Source of the DNA: Anaerolineae bacterium
GTDB taxonomy: Bacteria > Chloroflexota > Anaerolineae > Promineifilales > Promineifilaceae
Assembly: GCA_007123775.1 (NCBI GenBank)
Contig: SLGK01000055.1
Location: 1-52,567, forward strand
Direction: 5' to 3'
Length of the DNA: 52,567 bases
Part shown: piece by piece, positions 48,323-52,567 of the stretch
How the letters are laid out: each line of letters begins with the position of its first letter
Numbering within the stretch: position 1 is the first letter of the stretch
Position numbers and translations under genes: made by a program
The notes under the pieces: generated by a model
What the model saw: only the letters and a program-made list of their open reading frames with translations
What the model was told of the DNA's origin: nothing
Database searches by the model: none

Positions 48323-49288
48323 ATGGAATACCGACGACTAGGACGTACCGGGCTAAAAGTATCCACCATTTGCCTGGGCACAATGCAGTTTGGCTGGTCG
48401 GCCGACGAACCCACCAGCCACGACATCATGACCAAAGCGGTCGAACTAGGCTGCAACTTTTTTGATACGGCCGATATCTACTCTCGCTGGGTGGAAGGCA
48501 ACGACGGCGGCGTCAGCGAAACCATCATCGGCAACTGGCTCCAGTCCGGCGTGGTCAAACGGGATCAAATCATCATTGCCACCAAAGTGCGCGGTCCAAT
48601 GGGCAGCGGTCCCAACGACAAGGGCCTCTCCCGCCACCACATTCTCACCGAAGTGGAAAAAAGCCTGGACCGGCTGCAAACCGACTACATCGACCTTTAT
48701 CAGACCCACTTCCCCGACGAAGAGACGCCCCTGGACGAAACGCTGACCGCGCTGGATGACCTGATTCGGTCCGGCCTGGTGCGCTACATCGGCTGCTCCA
48801 ACTACCCCGCCTGGCTGCTCACCAAATCCCTCTGGATCAGCGACGTGCGCCGGCTGGCCCGCTACGACAGCCTGCAACCCCACTACAGCTACGTTCACCG
48901 CGCCGAGTTTGAGCGAGAATTGCAGCCCCTCTGCCTGGATCAGGGCATTGGCGTCATTCCCTACAGCCCGCTGGCTGGCGGCTTTTTGACCGGCAAATAT
49001 CGCCGCAATGAGCCGCTGCCCGAAAGCGACCGGGCCAAAGGCATCCGGGAACGCTACTTTAACGACACCGGCTTTTCGGCCGTGGAAAAATTGGAAGAGG
49101 TAGGCCAGCGTCACGAGGCCACCATCGCCCAGACCGCCATTGCCTGGACATTGGCTAACCCGGCCGTCACCTCGGCCATTATCGGGGCCAACTCCATCGA
49201 CCAGCTCACCGACACCTGCAAAGGTGCATCCATCACCCTCTCCGCTGCTGAGAAGGAGGAGATGGATGAAGTGACAGCCTGGAAATAG
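48323..49288 (+). CDS. Aldo/keto reductase
   Basis: This 321-residue TIM-barrel NADP(H) oxidoreductase has the complete catalytic tetrad: D48 and Y53 ('FFDTADIYSRW'), K88 ('IATKVRG') and H129 ('YQTHFPD'). The N-terminal 'RRLGRTGLKVSTICLGTM' and the cofactor-binding 'YSPLAGGFLTGKY' and 'IIGANSIDQL' fit the YajO/AKR11-14 group. Substrate unknown. AAGGAG precedes the ATG. Confidence 0.95.
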   Translation: MEYRRLGRTGLKVSTICLGTMQFGWSADEPTSHDIMTKAVELGCNFFDTADIYSRWVEGNDGGVSETIIGNWLQSGVVKRDQIIIATKVRGPMGSGPNDKGLSRHHILTEVEKSLDRLQTDYIDLYQTHFPDEETPLDETLTALDDLIRSGLVRYIGCSNYPAWLLTKSLWISDVRRLARYDSLQPHYSYVHRAEFERELQPLCLDQGIGVIPYSPLAGGFLTGKYRRNEPLPESDRAKGIRERYFNDTGFSAVEKLEEVGQRHEATIAQTAIAWTLANPAVTSAIIGANSIDQLTDTCKGASITLSAAEKEEMDEVTAWK

Positions 49289-49290
49289 GC

Positions 49291-49352
49291 CCGTAATGCG
49301 TAAAACGTAAAACGTAAGGGTTTGGCTCATTACGTTTTACGTTTTACGTTTT
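49291..49352. repeat. Inverted 'cgtaaaa' heptamer repeat
   Basis: cgtaatg/cgtaaaa/cgtaaaa/cgtaagg words at about 49292-49319 face ttacgttttacgttttacgtttt at 49330-49352. It ends seven bases before the next start codon. Confidence 0.85.
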
Positions 49353-49358
49353 AGACTT

Positions 49359-50432
49359 GTGACCCAACTCCTCTTCACCACCAACCCCGGCCTCGAAGAT
49401 GTGGTCGCTGCTGAGTTTGAGGAACGGGTGGCGGCGGCCGGTTTGGGAGAAACGGCCGTTTCCCTCAAACCATTCGACCTAGACGGCCAGGTCATGGTGG
49501 ATAACCCCGCCTCGATGGCCGACCTCTGGCCGCTGGCGCAGCAGATGCGCTCCGTCTACCACGTCATTCGCCCCCTGCACGTTTTTGATTTGCCCGACAC
49601 GGAACCGTTAGCTCGCATCCGGCAGGTGGTGGGGGAGTTGGATATTGCCGAGATGGAAACGGCTGTATCCTTTCGCGCTACAGGCAACCGCACTGGCGAG
49701 CATGAATTCACCAGCGTCGATGTGCAGCGGGTGGCCGGGGCGGCCCTGGTCGAGAAGTATGGCACGGCCGTTGACCTGACCGGTTACGAAGTGGACGTGC
49801 GCCTGGATGTCATCCAGCAGCGCTGCTGGGTGGGATTGCAGTTGACCCGCGTGCGCCTCAGCAAGCGGCAGACGCGCGTTTACACGCCGATGGCCGCCCT
49901 CAAAACGGTGTTGGCCTACGCCATGCTCCGCTTCGCCCGGCTGGACGACGGCTCAGGGGGGTTACTCGACCCCTTCTGCGGCTCCGGCACTATTTTGATC
50001 GAAGCAGCCCAAAGCTTCCCCGATCTGCCCCTCTACGGCAGCGACGCTTTCCCCAAACCGGTGCAGGGCACGGCCGATAACATGGCTGCTTCCGGCGTAG
50101 GCGGACAGGCCCAGCTTATCCAGGCCGATGCCCGCGATCTGCGTGATCATTACGAGCCGGGGAGTATGAGGGCCATTGTCACCAACCCCCCCTTTGGCGT
50201 GCGCCTGGGGCGACGCTCCGATTTTCGCCATTTGTACAGCAACTTCTTGCAAGGGGCGCACCGCATTTTGGAGCCAGGCGGCCGTTTGGTCGTTCTGGTG
50301 GGGCGGCGGCGGGCCTTCAACTTTATCCTGGACAAAGTGGGCGGCTTCCACCTGGCCCACGTGCGCATTGTGGAGACGGGCGGCATTTACCCGGCCATCT
50401 TCGTCCTGGAACGGCGGCAGCGTGAAACGTGA
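49359..50432 (+). CDS. THUMP-domain class I RNA methyltransferase (TrmN/RlmL-like)
   Basis: The 357-residue protein has an N-terminal ferredoxin-like/THUMP region (about 1-165) and a C-terminal Rossmann methyltransferase with 'DPFCGSGTILIEA' (204-216) and the N6-/N2-methylase motif 'TNPPFG' (275-280). It is expected to methylate guanosine N2 in tRNA or rRNA. The start is GTG at 49359; the preceding bases are the arm of a repeat with no ribosome-binding site. Confidence 0.9.
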   Translation: MTQLLFTTNPGLEDVVAAEFEERVAAAGLGETAVSLKPFDLDGQVMVDNPASMADLWPLAQQMRSVYHVIRPLHVFDLPDTEPLARIRQVVGELDIAEMETAVSFRATGNRTGEHEFTSVDVQRVAGAALVEKYGTAVDLTGYEVDVRLDVIQQRCWVGLQLTRVRLSKRQTRVYTPMAALKTVLAYAMLRFARLDDGSGGLLDPFCGSGTILIEAAQSFPDLPLYGSDAFPKPVQGTADNMAASGVGGQAQLIQADARDLRDHYEPGSMRAIVTNPPFGVRLGRRSDFRHLYSNFLQGAHRILEPGGRLVVLVGRRRAFNFILDKVGGFHLAHVRIVETGGIYPAIFVLERRQRET

Positions 50433-50620
50433 AGCGTGAAGCGTAATGAGTAAAACGTAATGGGTAACAAGATAAAACGTGGAGATTCACAGAAAGAAAG
50501 AGGCTGGCTGCGCTACTTCGCCACCTCGCCACTCCGCTATTTCGCCACCCCGCCACCTCGCCACCTCGCCACCTCGCCACTCCGCCACCTTGCCTCTGCA
50601 CCTCTGCGCCTCTGCGTTGT
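50424..50620. repeat. Compound heptamer/octamer repeat region at the start of the LCP gene
   Basis: Three word families stand in series: cgtgaag/cgtaatg (50424-50470), cgccacct/cgccactc (50513-50590) and cctctgcg (50593-50618). The last two lie within coding sequence. Confidence 0.8.
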
Positions 50621-52049
50621 TGCCTTTTTTGCCCTTCTACTAATAGCCTGTGGCGAGACAACGGCCGATCCCACCGCACCGCCCGTAGCCCAACTACCGA
50701 CCAATACCGCTACCGCTTCGCCTACCGCCGAACCAACGGCGACGCTTGTGCCCACTTTCACGCCGCTGCCTACCAATACACCGACTCTGACGGCCACCCC
50801 CACGGCTACCGGCACACCAACCCACACCCCCACGCCCAGTATCACACCTACGCCCAGTAACACCCCATACCCTACGCTGGAGATGACGCCAGCAACGGCC
50901 GTGCCCACCCCGGTTCAGCCCTTTACCACCACCGCCCGCATCACCAACATCTTGCTGCTGGGCAACGACGTCCCCTTCGCCCAGGGCGGCCGCACCGACA
51001 CCATGATCCTCCTCTCCCTCAACCGGGACACCAACACCGCCAGCCTACTCTCCATTCCCCGCGACCTCTACGTCTACATCCCCGGCTGGCGCATGAACCG
51101 GATCAATACCGCCTTTCCGCGCGGCTACGGCATGGACTACCCCGGCGGCGGCTTTGGCCTTATCAAAGACACCATCCGCTACAACTTTGGCCTGGAAGTC
51201 CACCATTACGTTCGCATTGGCTTTGACGGCTTCAAGGAGGCGGTAGACGTGATGGGCGGCGTGGAAATCGTCAACAACTGCCCCATCACCGACTGGCAGC
51301 TAATCGAACCCGACCTCGATCCCCAGGTCGAAGAGCATTGGCACCTGGTCACGCTGGAGCCGGGCGTCTACAACATGGATGGCGATCTGGCCCTCTGGTA
51401 TGCCCGGTCGCGGCGGGGCAGCAGCGACTTCGAGCGCAGCCGCCGCCAGCAGCAGATTTTACGGGCCATGCTCAATGAGGGTGTTTCGCTCGATTTGTTG
51501 AGCCGCCTGCCCGGCCTGTGGGAAACCTATCGCGGCCACATTGAGACCGACCTCAGTCTGGCCCAAATGGCCGACCTGGCCCGCCTGGCCCCCGCCGTGC
51601 GCGACAACGGCATTCAACACCTTAACCTGGGATTGGCTGGGGCTGTGCGTAGCTGGCGGGAACCGGAGAGTGGTGCGGCCGTCCAGTTGCTACAGTGGGA
51701 AACGGCCGAACCCATCCTGGCCCAAACGATGCGACCCCCCGCCCTCAATCGGGCCACGCGGCCGGCCATCACTGTTGAAGTTGTCACCAACGACCGCATC
51801 CTTTATCGGCAGGCCGCCGAGAATCTAAGCTGGTATGGCTTTGTGCCGGTTCTCAACTATCAGGATGGACCATCCCCCCAATTCACCCAGATCACCTACT
51901 ACGCCCCCAACTTCAAAGGTTCCTATGACCCCCTGCTGCGCCACGCCCTCAACCAGCAGCGCACCACCGTCGAGTTAGCCGACCCGGCCGAGAGCGAATA
52001 CAATTTCCGCGTGGTGCTGGGCCATAACTTTGACCCCTGCCACCGGTAA
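50460..52049 (+). CDS. LytR-CpsA-Psr (LCP) family lipoprotein
   Basis: This 529-residue envelope protein is of the LCP family, which transfers glycopolymers from lipid carriers to peptidoglycan. It has a lipoprotein signal ('[11 protein letters not shown]', lipidated C64), a Thr/Pro-rich stalk (about 70-160) and the LCP domain (about 163-385) with '[10 protein letters not shown]', '[14 protein letters not shown]' and '[22 protein letters not shown]', which holds the pyrophosphate-binding arginines and aspartates. A C-terminal LytR_C-like domain follows ('[25 protein letters not shown]'). Residues 19-53, including the front of the signal peptide, are encoded by tandem repeats; no other start codon is available before the hydrophobic core. 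Confidence 0.88.
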   Translation: MGNKIKRGDSQKERGWLRYFATSPLRYFATPPPRHLATSPLRHLASAPLRLCVVAFFALLLIACGETTADPTAPPVAQLPTNTATASPTAEPTATLVPTFTPLPTNTPTLTATPTATGTPTHTPTPSITPTPSNTPYPTLEMTPATAVPTPVQPFTTTARITNILLLGNDVPFAQGGRTDTMILLSLNRDTNTASLLSIPRDLYVYIPGWRMNRINTAFPRGYGMDYPGGGFGLIKDTIRYNFGLEVHHYVRIGFDGFKEAVDVMGGVEIVNNCPITDWQLIEPDLDPQVEEHWHLVTLEPGVYNMDGDLALWYARSRRGSSDFERSRRQQQILRAMLNEGVSLDLLSRLPGLWETYRGHIETDLSLAQMADLARLAPAVRDNGIQHLNLGLAGAVRSWREPESGAAVQLLQWETAEPILAQTMRPPALNRATRPAITVEVVTNDRILYRQAAENLSWYGFVPVLNYQDGPSPQFTQITYYAPNFKGSYDPLLRHALNQQRTTVELADPAESEYNFRVVLGHNFDPCHR

Positions 52050-52290
52050 AACGTATCAGGACCGTCTAAAAAAGTTTGGCCTGGTTCAAAATCAAGCTGT
52101 TCTGCTTCACAAAATCAACGCTCGTTGTCATTCCTTCAACGTTGCTCAGGACGTGTCCGAACGCATGTGAGGAATCTTTCTGCTCGCTAGACCGACCATT
52201 ACCGCTGCTCGAAAAATTCCTCTCTCTGGGCCCTTTGCCATCGGGTGGTTACCTTTTTGGACGATCCCCTGCTAGAATAGGCAGTCATAA
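52050..52290. other. Intergenic region after the LCP gene
   Basis: I see no convincing gene or hairpin in this 241-base gap. A 72-codon frame (52076-52294) has no ribosome-binding site or family signature. The words gtcattccttcaacgttgctc and gtgaggaatctttctgctcg look like another dispersed intergenic repeat. Confidence 0.4.
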
Positions 52291-52452
52291 ATGAAGCGCA
52301 AACAATACTCCCTCATTTTGCTGCTGGTGATTGGCGTTGTCTTGGGCACCACCTGGCCCTGGTGGCTACCCTGGCTCCTATCCCAACTACAATGGTTTGA
52401 AGAACGCTCGGCGCTGTTACAGGGGCTAAATGCGTTCGTTGGGCTGCCATAA
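52291..52452 (+). CDS. Small Trp-rich membrane protein (53 aa)
   Basis: A 53-codon ORF begins MKRKQYS, followed by one hydrophobic helix ('LILLLVIGVVLGTTWPWWLPWLL') and a short amphipathic tail. The basic N-terminus and single helix fit a small membrane protein. No strong ribosome-binding site is seen, and I recognise no family. It may be a conserved small gene of this lineage, but comparative data would be decisive. Confidence 0.45.
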   Translation: MKRKQYSLILLLVIGVVLGTTWPWWLPWLLSQLQWFEERSALLQGLNAFVGLP

Positions 52453-52567
52453 GTATCAACTTAAGCCAACTGCCTGTTTAATTCGACCGTTTTGGGAGTT
52501 TTAGTGGCAATTCCCATAGTCGCCACTATGTCCACAAGTAGTTGGAAAATATGATCCACCCTATGAA
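52453..52567. other. Unassigned right edge
   Basis: These 115 bases are more A+T-rich than their surroundings and contain no complete gene. The segment ttttgggagttttagtggc followed by gccactatg forms a small inverted repeat (gtggc/gccac), which might belong to an element continuing past the window. I cannot identify it. Confidence 0.3.

Noticed and set aside
48446..49330. 294-codon open frame antisense to the aldo/keto reductase
   Set aside because: The plus-strand gene has a complete catalytic tetrad; the antisense product has no recognisable domain.
52076..52294. 72-codon frame after the LCP gene
   Set aside because: No ribosome-binding site, unusual composition, and part of it looks like a dispersed intergenic repeat.

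Overview
The window is a chromosomal segment of a free-living bacterium, tightly packed with genes on both strands. It carries no rRNA, tRNA, plasmid or phage genes that I can see. Chloroflexota (Anaerolineae/Caldilineae-like) is my best guess. The guess rests on overall style: Thr/Pro-rich 'TPT' linkers in envelope proteins, a zinc-ribbon/LysM membrane protein, Uma2 and Rpn-type nucleases, a PGI of the type usually fused to transaldolase, and very abundant intergenic repeats. No marker gene in the window proves it.

Layout. 1-5 kb (minus strand): two adjacent DUF488 proteins, a thiolase, branched-chain aminotransferase IlvE, methylglyoxal synthase and a DUF2071 protein. 5-9.6 kb: an Lgt-like membrane protein, Era, an S10 carboxypeptidase and a membrane protein. 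9.6-16 kb: Uma2 nuclease, RibD/DHFR-like reductase, NUDIX hydrolase, DNA polymerase I, acyltransferase and a membrane-anchored unknown. 16-20 kb: a coupled crotonase/class-IV aminotransferase pair, a zinc-ribbon/LysM protein and a DHOD-like enzyme. 20-23.5 kb: a signalling block (degenerate receiver, CBS protein, GAF histidine kinase with NarL-type regulator). 23.6-28.6 kb: a molybdenum hydroxylase with a disabled Fe-S domain, then an ABC binding protein and permease. 28.7-33 kb: a ureohydrolase behind a possible attenuator, a CsbD-like protein, a stand-alone PGI and a possible CYTH protein. 33-38.5 kb: a glycosyltransferase and an iron operon (DtxR-FeoA-FeoA-FeoB-FeoC) with a candidate operator. 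38.6-44 kb: methyltransferase, PAP2 phosphatase, OmpR/HK two-component system, PspC protein and NUDIX hydrolase. 44-52.5 kb: two beta-lactamase-fold paralogs flanking an Rpn nuclease, aldo/keto reductase, THUMP RNA methyltransferase, LCP protein and a small membrane protein.

Two sequence-level phenomena run through the whole window. First, the octamer palindrome ACGGCCGT occurs about 75 times by hand count, against one or two expected by chance, in genes and spacers alike. It behaves like the cyanobacterial HIP1 element. Second, almost every spacer holds short degenerate tandem words, mostly of 7-bp period. The words differ from place to place and are often laid out as inverted pairs that fold into long hairpins. 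Several copies have spread into coding sequence, where they are read as loops, linkers, tails or the N-terminal region of a signal peptide.

The most unusual genes are the molybdenum hydroxylase whose fused [2Fe-2S] domain has lost seven of eight cluster cysteines, the beta-lactamase-fold protein whose nucleophilic serine is aspartate beside a paralog that keeps it, and the ureohydrolase preceded by a 20-codon ORF and a long stem-loop.
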